Assembly: GCA_910578825.1 (NCBI GenBank)
Contig: CAJTSB010000039.1
Coordinates: 1-24,682, forward strand
From: an uncultured Lachnospiraceae bacterium
GTDB taxonomy: Bacteria; Bacillota; Clostridia; Lachnospirales; Lachnospiraceae
Length of the DNA: 24,682 nt
Direction of reading: 5' to 3'
The position numbers were made by a program, and so were the translations under genes. The notes beneath the pieces were generated by a model, which was given only the letters and a program-made list of their open reading frames with translations, was not told where the DNA came from and searched no databases. This document shows, in pieces, positions 15,601-22,654 of this stretch; within the stretch, counting starts at the first letter, position 1; every line of letters starts with the position of its first letter.

Positions 15601-16324
15601 AAATTATACGGATTTAAGCTGGAACAGATTCCAGACAGCATTAGAGAATGCCAAAGCAGTTCTCGATGAATCCGAGCCGACACAGGCAGCCGTTGATAGA
15701 GCATTGGCGAATTTGAAGAGCGCGGTAAACCGCCTGGTGGAGAAACCGGTTGTTGAAGTGGTGAAGAAGGACCAGGCAATCATGGTAGTAAGCAATCTTA
15801 CGAAGACACACGGCACAGCGGCGTTTTTGGTAGGCGCAAGGACAAACGGCGATGGAGCCCTGACTTATACCAGCTCTGATGCAAAGGTTGCAGTTGTTGA
15901 CGCGAAGAGCGGAAGGGTAACCCTCAAAGGAGCAGGCGTCTGTACCATCACAGTTACGGCGTCAGCGACGGCAAACTACAAGGCAAAGACAGCGTATGTG
16001 ACATTGACCGTAAATCCGAAAAAGGCAGTCTTAAAGAAACTGAAAACAGCCAAAGGAAGGAAACTGACGGTAAGCTGGAATAAGGATACGACAGTGACCG
16101 GATACGAAGTTCAGTGTGCTTTGAAGAAGAACTTTAAGACTGGTTTGAAAAAGACTACGATTAAGAAAGCCGGCACAGCGTCCACAACCTTTAAGAAACT
16201 GACGAAGAATAAGAAATATTATGTGCGCATCCGCGCGTACAAGACCGTGAAGGTGAATGGAAAATCCGTAAAGCTTACCGGAGCATGGAGCAACGTTAAG
16301 ACCAGCGGAAAGATTAAGAAATAG
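12695..16324 (+). CDS. Secreted parallel beta-helix protein with FIVAR/Ig/Fn3 tail
   Basis: 1209-residue secreted protein of uncertain activity. After a signal peptide (~1-33, ending ADAAA) comes a right-handed beta-helix (~53-640). It opens with YYIDAAGGNDDNDG and has repeated N-rich turns such as IENNYVHDV, VNNNYVHDV and FQYNYSHNN, and closes with SPCIDAGI and VDIGAFEF. Such folds include polysaccharide lyases and glycosidases, but I cannot assign catalytic residues. A CBM4/9-like sandwich (~718-876) follows, then two FIVAR-like helical modules (~883-1015), and the Big_2 (1025-1107) and Fn3 (1110-1209) module shared with the upstream enzyme. I chose ATG 12695 because GGAGG (12685-12689) lies 5 nt upstream; the frame could start at 12683, touching the previous stop. 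Being 12 nt behind the galactanase gene, it probably works on the same glycan. Confidence 0.85.
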   Translation: MGKKTWKSVVSLFMAAALIVTSFGMTNPLTADAAADGVKAPSVEGRAVSGDNGTYYIDAAGGNDDNDGKSENQAWKTFKNVSALRLGAGGKVLLKAGCTWNGEKLLLQEAKGTSTNPVILGKYGEGDNPKINGQGSKWLDEQDRTSLKKEEVAAVHIRNSAYITIQDLEVTNLEEDRKDLEGKLGRTNVNALSPGVKITHDQSKYMLTGILVENHDAGELAGVKIENNYVHDVNGYMSQNGTEGDKKGSGGIMVLVTGGNTESYFKDLEIAGNEVTNVCHEAIYMESCWAARTLVGGAGSQQAGSKPWVGWPNVNVNNNYVHDVAGDGIVLINADGGKAENNLVTGCASEEWYYARNPAHAAIWAWDCNNVTFQNNEAAYTQSTQDGMAFDSDYGNQNILFQYNYSHNNKGGFWMACPGPYYSINSVVRYNVSVNDGGYDGSRILWVGESGSIGHQVYNNTMYWDDTYKNIEAVKQGSWISGNATAKTSGTDIYNNIFHGDSVLFVNHEGVNYRNNCVWGGSEKVYPWEEDLTGIAANPFLKDISADGYATGNFADGTVTIGKTEGMELTAESPCIDAGIEHMAVPDESFPAVEEEKTATHITLENKDYKGNAVPYKAGAQAAATEKVDIGAFEFAGAYTGTYTSEEDRDWVEKIIVLAKELDEEAFDAESMTNLNDVVVKTETALANRPEQLTAMKYRLEYALMNLKKAGEGDSGSVTNNILTEADSGFESGDITWGGWAASGTVNVSASEEQKHTGNKSWKINYESSGTAFSEHPDIVIEPNTDYVLEAWMYCANADDVSKVGVEAKHHNSVTDDQNDRKLGEVKLTADEPDAEKPGWYKITFPFTTDKYDKIRLAFSSEITTVYVDDVALYPAVNTGTKLDRKNLETAIAQIPEYDASDYPTTLWNDYQEALESAKLVRVNPAVAQADIDDAASALNKAYNALAKKAQKTGLLRAYYTVQAAKAKGNYTDLSWNRFQTALENAKAVLDESEPTQAAVDRALANLKSAVNRLVEKPVVEVVKKDQAIMVVSNLTKTHGTAAFLVGARTNGDGALTYTSSDAKVAVVDAKSGRVTLKGAGVCTITVTASATANYKAKTAYVTLTVNPKKAVLKKLKTAKGRKLTVSWNKDTTVTGYEVQCALKKNFKTGLKKTTIKKAGTASTTFKKLTKNKKYYVRIRAYKTVKVNGKSVKLTGAWSNVKTSGKIKK
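15764..16321 (+). repeat. Shared C-terminal module, copy B
   Basis: Partner of copy A (12131-12679), encoding the Ig-like and lysine-rich Fn3-like end of the beta-helix protein. Stretches such as CALKKNF, LKKTTIKKA and RAYKTVKVNGK are identical in both. The strongly basic character suggests retention on the anionic cell wall, since neither protein has a sortase signal; that role is inference. Confidence 0.85.
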
Positions 16325-16353
16325 TACATTTGGAAAGGAATGAATGAGTCAGT

Positions 16354-17379
16354 ATGCGAAACAGGAACAGATGGAAAATCCTGTGCATGACGACGGTATT
16401 TTGTGCCGCAGCAATCATTGGCTGCGGCACAAAGACTGTAAGAGACAGCGACGTCGTCATGGAGATTGCCGGGCAGTCCGTTGTGAAAGAGGAATACCAG
16501 ATGATTCTTGCCGCACATCAAACAGAGATAGAGCGGCAGTATGATACGGATACCGTAAACCACAAGGATTTCTGGACGACGGAGCAGGAAGGTGGAACGC
16601 CCTTGCAGCAGCTGATGCAGCTTGCCGAGAAAGATTTAACAGAGAAAAAGGTCATTGCAAAGCTGGCAAAGGATTATGGGATTGCGGCAAAGACCGATTA
16701 TTTGTCCATTGCTGCCGAAATGGAAGAAGAAAACGGCAGAAGAGAGAACGGGGAAGATTCCGGGGAAGTGGTATACGGCCTTGACTCTTTTGGCATAGAG
16801 AATTATTACGATTATATTTATACACAGATAGGTCATGCGCTGACGGAGAAATTGAAACAGGAACAAACCGTATCGGAGGAGGATTTAGAAAAAGTCTACC
16901 GGGAAAATCAGAAACTGTATACGAGTGAGGTAAGTGTGAAAATGCTGGTTGGCGAAACCTCCGTTGAAACGGGGCAGGAGCAGATGCTGCAGGCGGCAGA
17001 GGAGATGAAGACGGAGACGAATCCAGACGTTCTTGCGTCTCATTATTCGAATATCCGATTTTATGAGCTTGCAATGTCCTCCCTGAATATGGAGGAAGGA
17101 AAGAGCGGAGCATATATGCAGCGTTGGTTGACTGCGTCGGTTATGCAGCCAGGTGAAGTATGCCAGCCCATGGGAATCGGTGGGAACCTTATGGCGATGC
17201 GCTGTCTGGAACGAGCAGAACAGGCAGTACAGCCGTTTGAGGAGATCAAAGGGATACTGGACAGCGACGTCCGCGCGCAGATGGCGCAGGAGGAGATCGC
17301 AGGGGAAGTGGAGCGGGCAGATGTTCATTACGAGCAAGAGGTGTTACACCAGATTGCACTTGAGAGACTGCAGCCGTAG
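16354..17379 (+). CDS. PrsA/SurA-like foldase lipoprotein
   Basis: 341-residue lipoprotein: lipobox IIGC with lipidated Cys24. A SurA/PrsA N-terminal-like helical region follows (~30-185; EIAGQSVVKEEYQMIL and the pattern of helices ending SEEDLEKVYRENQKLY). A degenerate parvulin-like segment (~190-290) contains QPGEVCQPM and GNLMAMRCLER, recalling the end of rotamase domains, but the usual active-site residues are not evident. It would act outside the membrane as a folding helper. Only 29 nt separate it from the beta-helix gene, so it probably folds or protects these very large exoproteins. The ATG at 16354 is the only in-frame option after a stop at 16345; the GGAAAGGA ribosome site is rather far (14 nt). 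Family is moderately sure, activity not. Confidence 0.72.
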   Translation: MRNRNRWKILCMTTVFCAAAIIGCGTKTVRDSDVVMEIAGQSVVKEEYQMILAAHQTEIERQYDTDTVNHKDFWTTEQEGGTPLQQLMQLAEKDLTEKKVIAKLAKDYGIAAKTDYLSIAAEMEEENGRRENGEDSGEVVYGLDSFGIENYYDYIYTQIGHALTEKLKQEQTVSEEDLEKVYRENQKLYTSEVSVKMLVGETSVETGQEQMLQAAEEMKTETNPDVLASHYSNIRFYELAMSSLNMEEGKSGAYMQRWLTASVMQPGEVCQPMGIGGNLMAMRCLERAEQAVQPFEEIKGILDSDVRAQMAQEEIAGEVERADVHYEQEVLHQIALERLQP

Positions 17380-17399
17380 TAGGGATATGGCGATAGGCA

Positions 17400-18023
17400 T
17401 TATCTGTGCCGGTAATAGAACACGGCGAGCTGTGTACGGTCGCGCAGATTAAGCTTTTCCAGAATAGCGCTCAGATAATTGCGCACAGTTCCCTCACTGA
17501 GGCAGAGCTCCCCGGCAATCTCCCGGTTGCTCAGGCCGTCTGCCACCAGCTCGATGATTTCCAGCTCCTTATCATTGATGCCGTTGGCATAATAGTCATA
17601 GCGGCTTGCAGTGGAGAGAAAATCCGGCAGCCGGGTAACAATTTCATTTCCGAATACGCTCTGTCCCTCTGCCACCGCTTTTATGGCAGGCAGGAGGCTC
17701 TCAAAGTTCTGTTTGAGGATGTAGCCTTTTGCCCCAAGGTGCAGCGCGCGCACAATGTATTCATCATCCAGAAATGTTGTCAGAAAGAGGATTTTTGCAT
17801 CCGGCTCTTCCTTGAGGATGATTTCTGCGGCGTCTAAGCCGCTCATGGTGTCCATGCGGATATCCATCAGCAAAACTTCTGGATGGTGTTTCTGATATAA
17901 GGTAACGGCCTCCGTTCCATTTGCGCCGATGGCGAGGATATGGATTTCTGCGGAGGCTTCTAAAATCGTCTTTAACGACAGCGACACAAGCTGGTCGTCA
18001 TCTGCAATTACGATGTCTATCAT
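17400..18023 (-). CDS. NarL/LuxR-type response regulator
   Basis: 207-residue transcription factor. The receiver domain (~1-120) has the acidic triad D8-D10, phosphoacceptor D54 (LLMDIRM), T82 and K104, all intact. A LuxR-type helix-turn-helix occupies ~148-205 (KELEIIELVADGLSNREIA and LSEGTVRNYLSAILEKL). It lies 14 nt behind the histidine kinase gene, with AAAGGAGA before its ATG, so they are co-transcribed. Targets are likely the divergent ABC exporter and its own operon, where TGAC/GTCA dyads occur. It ends only 20 nt from the convergent foldase gene, with no visible terminator between. Confidence 0.92.
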   Translation of the reverse strand: MIDIVIADDDQLVSLSLKTILEASAEIHILAIGANGTEAVTLYQKHHPEVLLMDIRMDTMSGLDAAEIILKEEPDAKILFLTTFLDDEYIVRALHLGAKGYILKQNFESLLPAIKAVAEGQSVFGNEIVTRLPDFLSTASRYDYYANGINDKELEIIELVADGLSNREIAGELCLSEGTVRNYLSAILEKLNLRDRTQLAVFYYRHR

Positions 18024-18037
18024 AATTAAAATCTCCT

Positions 18038-19171
18038 TTATGGTTCTTGTTGCAGGTTTTGTGTCCGGGGAATGGATGCGAATACCACAAATCCCTTATC
18101 AGTAGAAACAGAAAAGTGTCCGTTAAGATTATTGACGCGCTCCTGCATATTTGAAATGCCAATGCCTGACGGGGACTGGTGAATGTCTGTGCCGTTATCG
18201 GCAACGGTAAGCCGGTACAGGCTGGGGTGGCTCTGAAGCGTAACAGAGACATTCGTCGCATTGCTGTGTTTGGCAATGTTGGAGAGCGATTCCTTGATAA
18301 TGGCGATAAAACAATATTTCACAGGGGCAGGGACAAAGCCGCTGATATCATAGTTCAGATGAACCTGATACCCGGAAAAACTAGACAGCATATCAGAGAC
18401 GGTCTGTCTTAAATCAATAGAGTCATCGTGCAGGTCATGTACGCTGTTTCGTATATCGTCCATAGCATGAGACAGCGTATCCTTCAGAGCATGTAATGGC
18501 TCCTTTAAGTTTTCCTGCTGATTAATGGCGAGCAGAGCGCCGGCCTGCAAAATGGAGCGCGAGAGCATATGTCCGACATTGTCGTGGATTTCCCGGGCAA
18601 TCCGGTTGCGTTCCCGCAGGGCGGCAGCGTGAATTTCATAATCCTGCCGCTCGATTAAATCTTTATTTTTCTGCTGCAAGAGTAGATGGTATTCGGTTGA
18701 GGTGTCGCGCAGAAGGCGGAAATCCTGTTCCAGCTGCAACAGACGTTTCGTTTTATAACAAAGGATCAGTGCAATGGAAAATAAAAGAAACGTCAGCATA
18801 AGATAGCGCGGCGGTTGATTCCGAAAAGAAAAAACCGCAAGCAGGCAGAGCGCCGGATATAAGATGAAACGAGCAGTTTTCGAAAAGGAACTGCCGGTCT
18901 CATAGAATAAAAGCGGTAAAAAAATGCCGAAAATGGGATTTGCTAAGGCGCAGACGAATAAGAACAGATACAGACCTGTTAAAATTAAACGGGAAAAGAA
19001 AGAAATTTTGCGGTACGGTTGAGCGCCTGGATTGCAGCAGCTGCATCCGAAAGAAAAAATAACCGCCGCCAGAAAACCCGATACCTGATACAGCCCTGTC
19101 TGCGGCGTATGCTGCAGCATCAGCAGGGTACAGGCTGCAAGCAGGATGAGTTTATCAAACATGATTGTCAT
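18038..19171 (-). CDS. Membrane histidine kinase (HisKA_3 type)
   Basis: 377-residue sensor kinase of the NarL-partner (DesK/LiaS-like) class. The N-terminal part has about five hydrophobic segments (within ~5-140) joined by very short loops, so the signal is probably sensed in or at the membrane. A coiled linker (~142-185) leads to the HisKA_3 box RERNRIAREIHDNVGHML with phosphorylated H196. The ATPase domain has N298 in KESLSNIAKHS, D325NG and GIGISNMQERV. I chose the start at 19171 because GAAAGGA precedes it by 8-9 nt; the open frame reaches 19216, but that is upstream of the predicted transcription start near 19212. It is transcribed with the response regulator and divergently from the ABC exporter. 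Confidence 0.92.
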   Translation of the reverse strand: MTIMFDKLILLAACTLLMLQHTPQTGLYQVSGFLAAVIFSFGCSCCNPGAQPYRKISFFSRLILTGLYLFLFVCALANPIFGIFLPLLFYETGSSFSKTARFILYPALCLLAVFSFRNQPPRYLMLTFLLFSIALILCYKTKRLLQLEQDFRLLRDTSTEYHLLLQQKNKDLIERQDYEIHAAALRERNRIAREIHDNVGHMLSRSILQAGALLAINQQENLKEPLHALKDTLSHAMDDIRNSVHDLHDDSIDLRQTVSDMLSSFSGYQVHLNYDISGFVPAPVKYCFIAIIKESLSNIAKHSNATNVSVTLQSHPSLYRLTVADNGTDIHQSPSGIGISNMQERVNNLNGHFSVSTDKGFVVFASIPRTQNLQQEP

Positions 19172-19218
19172 TTTACAGTCCTTTCCGATATGGTTTACCC
19201 ACACAATTTCCTGCAATT

Positions 19219-19247
19219 ATTATAGGTGACTGCAAAATGAAAGTCAA
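19219..19247 (-). promoter_or_regulatory. Consensus promoter for kinase/regulator operon
   Basis: Read on the - strand, TTGACT (19247-19242) and TATAAT (19224-19219) are exactly 17 bp apart, close to the sigma-A consensus. The predicted start near 19212 gives a ~41-nt leader before the kinase ATG at 19171. Confidence 0.8.
19227..19246. promoter_or_regulatory. TGACT/AGTCA dyad in kinase promoter
   Basis: TGACT (19227-19231) and AGTCA (19242-19246) are inverted with a 10-nt spacer and lie across the spacer and -35 box of the kinase promoter. The TGAC/GTCA core matches the second dyad at 19260-19273, so it may be a site for the adjacent LuxR-type regulator, giving autoregulation. Confidence 0.45.
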
Positions 19248-19259
19248 TATGGGCAGCAC

Positions 19260-19273
19260 ATGACATTTGTCAT
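19260..19273. promoter_or_regulatory. Palindrome ATGACA-TT-TGTCAT, candidate regulator site
   Basis: A perfect 14-bp inverted repeat lies midway between the divergent promoters, about 43-59 bp upstream of the proposed ABC -10 box. This is a typical activator position for a NarL-type regulator. Binding by the neighbouring regulator is inference. Confidence 0.6.
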
Positions 19274-19315
19274 AAAAAGTGGTGACAATCCACACTGTTT
19301 CTGGCTGCCGCGTTC

Positions 19316-19324
19316 TGATAAGAT
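19316..19324 (+). promoter_or_regulatory. Possible extended -10 promoter for ABC operon
   Basis: TGATAAGAT is an extended -10 element (TG, one base, TAAGAT). No good -35 box is found 17 bp upstream (TGTTTC), which fits a promoter that needs an activator. The leader to the ATG at 19388 would be about 57 nt. Confidence 0.4.
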
Positions 19325-19387
19325 GATGTCAGTACATCAAACAGAATAGAACTGGCATCTTTGCTTGTCAGGAAAGGAGACCGGCAA

Positions 19388-20365
19388 ATGGGAAAGAAAA
19401 TCGTAGAAATTGAAAATCTGGTGAAACGCTATAAGGAATTGGTGGCGCTGGATCATTTAAATCTTGCGGTGGAGCAGGGGGAAATTTTTGGGCTTTTAGG
19501 ACCCAATGGTTCCGGTAAGACGACGGCAATTAATTGCATATTGGCGTTACTGCATTTTGATAAGGGAAACGTTCGGGTGTTTGGGGAGGAAATACAGCCG
19601 GACAGCTACCATATCAAAAAGCAGATTGGCGTCGTGCAGCAAAATGTAGCGGTATTTGAGGAATTGACGGTGCAGGAGAACATTGATTATTTCTGCGGGC
19701 TTTACATAAACGAGAAAGCCAAAAGGAGACAGTATGTCGAGGAGGCGATTGCTTTTTCAGGTCTGGAGGATTTTCGCAAATTTTACCCCAGGAAACTGTC
19801 CGGGGGACTGCTTCGGCGGTTAAATATTGCCTGCGGCATTGCGCACAAACCGAATCTGATTATTATGGATGAGCCGACCGTGGCGGTAGACCCCCAGAGC
19901 CGAAACCGGATTTTAGAGGGTATTTTGCAACTGAACCAGGAAGGCGCAACGGTAATCTATACCTCCCATTATATGGAAGAGGTGGAGCAGATTTGCAGCA
20001 AAATTGCAATTCTCGATAAGGGGCGGTGCATCGCATCGGGAACAAAAGAAGAGTTGAAGGCAATGATTAAGATGGGTGAAAAAATCCATATGGAAGTGAT
20101 GGAGCTTACGCCGGTCCAGTTAGAGGAAATCAGGGAGCTGCGGCATGTGTATCAGGTGGAGTTTGAGAAAAATATGCTGGAAATCCGTTGCAGCAAAGGG
20201 ATGCATAACCTGGTGCATATTCTTGACTATTTCCGAAAACAGGAAATCAGTTTCGGGCGTGTGTATACGGAGCTGCCGACCTTAAACGATGTATTTCTGG
20301 AGATTACGGGCAAAGAGCTGCGGGACTTGGCAGGTGACGCATTGCGGCGCGTGCCGACACTTTAG
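19388..20365 (+). CDS. ABC exporter ATP-binding protein
   Basis: 325-residue nucleotide-binding subunit of an ABC-2 type exporter. It has Walker A GPNGSGKT (38-45), Q-loop VVQQNVAVF (82-90), signature LSGG (137-140), Walker B LIIMDEP (157-163), D-loop and switch H194. The C-terminal ~100 residues after the core form the extension common in CcmA/NodI-like drug-export ATPases. ATG 19388 follows GGAAAGGAG by about 8 nt; the frame is open from 19361 with a weaker TTG. Two permease genes follow with 11 nt and a 14-nt overlap, so the complex is probably one ATPase dimer with a heterodimer of permeases. Control by the divergent two-component system suggests response to a membrane-active or antimicrobial compound. 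Confidence 0.93.
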   Translation: MGKKIVEIENLVKRYKELVALDHLNLAVEQGEIFGLLGPNGSGKTTAINCILALLHFDKGNVRVFGEEIQPDSYHIKKQIGVVQQNVAVFEELTVQENIDYFCGLYINEKAKRRQYVEEAIAFSGLEDFRKFYPRKLSGGLLRRLNIACGIAHKPNLIIMDEPTVAVDPQSRNRILEGILQLNQEGATVIYTSHYMEEVEQICSKIAILDKGRCIASGTKEELKAMIKMGEKIHMEVMELTPVQLEEIRELRHVYQVEFEKNMLEIRCSKGMHNLVHILDYFRKQEISFGRVYTELPTLNDVFLEITGKELRDLAGDALRRVPTL

Positions 20366-20376
20366 AAAGGGGGAGC

Positions 20377-21513
20377 ATGATGTTTTTGCGATTGTATAAA
20401 TATGGACTGCTTACCTGCGCGCGTGAGAAAATGATGGTATTCTGGAGCCTGTTATTTCCGGTGGTTTTAGGTACGCTGTTCCAGATGAGTTTTGGCGGGA
20501 CTATGGACAGCATCGAATTTCAAAGGATACCGACGGCCTATGTGGTAGAAGAGGGCGCGGATACATCTTTTACGGAGCTGTTAGAGAACCTGGAAAAAGA
20601 CAGTGAGCTGGTGGAAGTGCGTACGGTAACAAAGGAGGAAGCCCAAAGGCTCTTGAAAGAGGGGGATGTGGATGGGATTTTCTACAATGCGAAGGCTGAT
20701 GGAATTACGCTTACCGTGACGGAGCAGAACATGAACCAGAGCATTTTGAGCAGTATTTTGGAGCAATATGAGCGTACGCTTTCTACATTTACGAATATCG
20801 GGCGCGAAGCTCCGCAAAAAATTGCCGCGGCAGCCAGTCTTCTGGAAGAGGAAAGCAACTATCTGAGGGAAGAGAATATCAGTGATGAGCCGAAGAGCGA
20901 TATGATGGATTTCTTTTACGCACTGATTGCCATGAACTGCCTGATGGGGGCAACGGCAGGAGTTGCGTGTGCCTTGAATTTCAAGGCGGATTTGTCGGAT
21001 TTGGGGGCCAGGCGCGTCATCGCCAGCACCAACCGTTTTCGGATTTTATTTTCGGATTTGTCTGCCTATGTTACCATGCAGTTTTTGTATACGTCGTTTT
21101 CTATCTTTTATCTGATGTATGTGTTGAAAGCGCCGTTTGGAAACCATTTGGGAATGATTTTACTGATTGCCTTTCTGGGAAATCTGCAGAGCGTTTTTCT
21201 GGGATTCTTTGTCGGATTGCTGGGAAGAATGAGCAGTACATTGAAAGAGGGCATCAGCGTCATGATTATGTTGGTTTCGAGCTTTTTGAGCGGCCTGATG
21301 CTGGAGGGAATGTACCGGATCGTGGATACATATGCGCCAGTGATTCACCTTATCAATCCGGCGTCGATGATTGCAAATGCGCTGCGCAGCCTGGATATCT
21401 ACGATACGTATGAGATATATGCACAGTGTGCAGCAGGTCTTATTGTGCTGACTATTCTTTTGGGCGCTGGCGCTTATGCGATGGTAAGGAGGGAACGATA
21501 TGCAAATATTTAA
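20377..21513 (+). CDS. ABC-2 type permease 1
   Basis: 378-residue membrane subunit. One helix (~21-38) is followed by a large external domain (~45-175) and five further helices (~178-200, 226-249, 257-283, 291-310, 348-369), the standard ABC2_membrane_3 layout. Two ATGs lie side by side (20377, 20380) after AAAGGGGGAG; the second has the more usual spacing, so the start may be one codon later. It ends inside the next gene (14-nt overlap), indicating coupled translation. Substrate is unknown; arrangement recalls the LnrLMN linearmycin exporter. Confidence 0.88.
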   Translation: MMFLRLYKYGLLTCAREKMMVFWSLLFPVVLGTLFQMSFGGTMDSIEFQRIPTAYVVEEGADTSFTELLENLEKDSELVEVRTVTKEEAQRLLKEGDVDGIFYNAKADGITLTVTEQNMNQSILSSILEQYERTLSTFTNIGREAPQKIAAAASLLEEESNYLREENISDEPKSDMMDFFYALIAMNCLMGATAGVACALNFKADLSDLGARRVIASTNRFRILFSDLSAYVTMQFLYTSFSIFYLMYVLKAPFGNHLGMILLIAFLGNLQSVFLGFFVGLLGRMSSTLKEGISVMIMLVSSFLSGLMLEGMYRIVDTYAPVIHLINPASMIANALRSLDIYDTYEIYAQCAAGLIVLTILLGAGAYAMVRRERYANI

Positions 21514-22651
21514 GGCATTTTTTAAAATAACACGCAAAAATATGGTTTCATATATCATATTTGTGCTGATCTATCTGGGTATTACGATGGTTGTGAGCAA
21601 TACGATGCTCCAGCAGATGGAACAGGCATTTTCGAAGACCTCGTTAAATATTGGACTGGAAAATCAGGATGATGGGCCGCTGGGTGATGCATTGAGCAGG
21701 TATTTAGGCGATAATAATCAGTTGAAAGAAGTCCCGGAGGGAAAAAAAGCATTGCAGGATGCCATGTATTATCAGGAAATTGATTATGTCCTCAACATTC
21801 CCAGGGATTTTACGGAAAAATTTGCGGCGGGAGAGCGTGAGGGTTTGCTGAAAGGGATCAATGTTCCGGGAAGCGTGTCTGCATCGCTGGTACAAAACGA
21901 GATAGAGGGATTTTTAAAGACGGTATCCATGTATCTGGAAACAGGATTTGAGATAGATCGTGCGCTGGAGCTTGCAGCAACAGACCTGAAACAGGAGGCA
22001 AACGTGACGTTTCTTGCCGGAGATGGCGAGCAGGCGTTCGAAGGCGGATATTACTTCTTTAACTATCTTCCCTATGTGTTTACCTGCATGATGATTCTGG
22101 GAATCGGATTCGTGCTGCGAACATTTGGAAATAAGGATTTATCCGCACGCAATAAATGCTCTGCCATGCCGTTTCTGAAACAGAATGCGCAGATTATCCT
22201 TGGATGCCTGGTCTTTATGACAGCCGTGTATCTTGTCTTTATGGTGATGGCGTATGTCTTTGTGGAGCGAGACTATATGTTTTCCATCAAAGGAGTGTTA
22301 AGCGTGATAAATGCGCTTGTCTTCAGCATCTGTGCTTTGAGCGTGGCATGGTTTGTGGCGCAATTTGCAAAAAGTGTTGTGGCGCTCAATGCGTTCAGCA
22401 ATTTGTTTGGTTTGTCCTTTTGTTTTCTGGGCGGGGTGTTTATCCCTGCGGATATGATGAGCGAGGGAACGAGACAGGTGGCGAAATTCATACCTTCTTA
22501 CTGGTATGTCATTGCCAACCGCGAGATACAAAAAACAGCCGGCTTTGCGTCAGCCGGCCGTATCTACCAATCGTATCTGATTGTTCTGATGTTTGCAGCA
22601 GCGTTTTTTGTCATCGGACTTTTCATAAAACGCATGAAACTGAGAACGTAA
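21500..22651 (+). CDS. ABC-2 type permease 2
   Basis: 383-residue membrane subunit with the same plan as its neighbour: helix ~16-34, external domain ~36-185, and five helices (~187-207, 230-253, 266-289, 296-316, 356-376). The FLGGVFIPADMM loop and IPSYWYVIANREI before the last helix are typical of ABC-2 exporters. The ATG follows AAGGAGGG at 21486-21493, within the end of permease 1. The stop is only 3 bp from the convergent typA stop, leaving no space for a terminator. Likely a heterodimer partner of permease 1. Confidence 0.88.
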   Translation: MQIFKAFFKITRKNMVSYIIFVLIYLGITMVVSNTMLQQMEQAFSKTSLNIGLENQDDGPLGDALSRYLGDNNQLKEVPEGKKALQDAMYYQEIDYVLNIPRDFTEKFAAGEREGLLKGINVPGSVSASLVQNEIEGFLKTVSMYLETGFEIDRALELAATDLKQEANVTFLAGDGEQAFEGGYYFFNYLPYVFTCMMILGIGFVLRTFGNKDLSARNKCSAMPFLKQNAQIILGCLVFMTAVYLVFMVMAYVFVERDYMFSIKGVLSVINALVFSICALSVAWFVAQFAKSVVALNAFSNLFGLSFCFLGGVFIPADMMSEGTRQVAKFIPSYWYVIANREIQKTAGFASAGRIYQSYLIVLMFAAAFFVIGLFIKRMKLRT

Positions 22652-22654
22652 GCA

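Noticed and set aside
16344..16544. 66-codon + strand frame starting before the foldase gene
   Set aside because: Although the ribosome site is closer to its ATG, the product has no recognisable features and overlaps the lipoprotein signal sequence in another frame.
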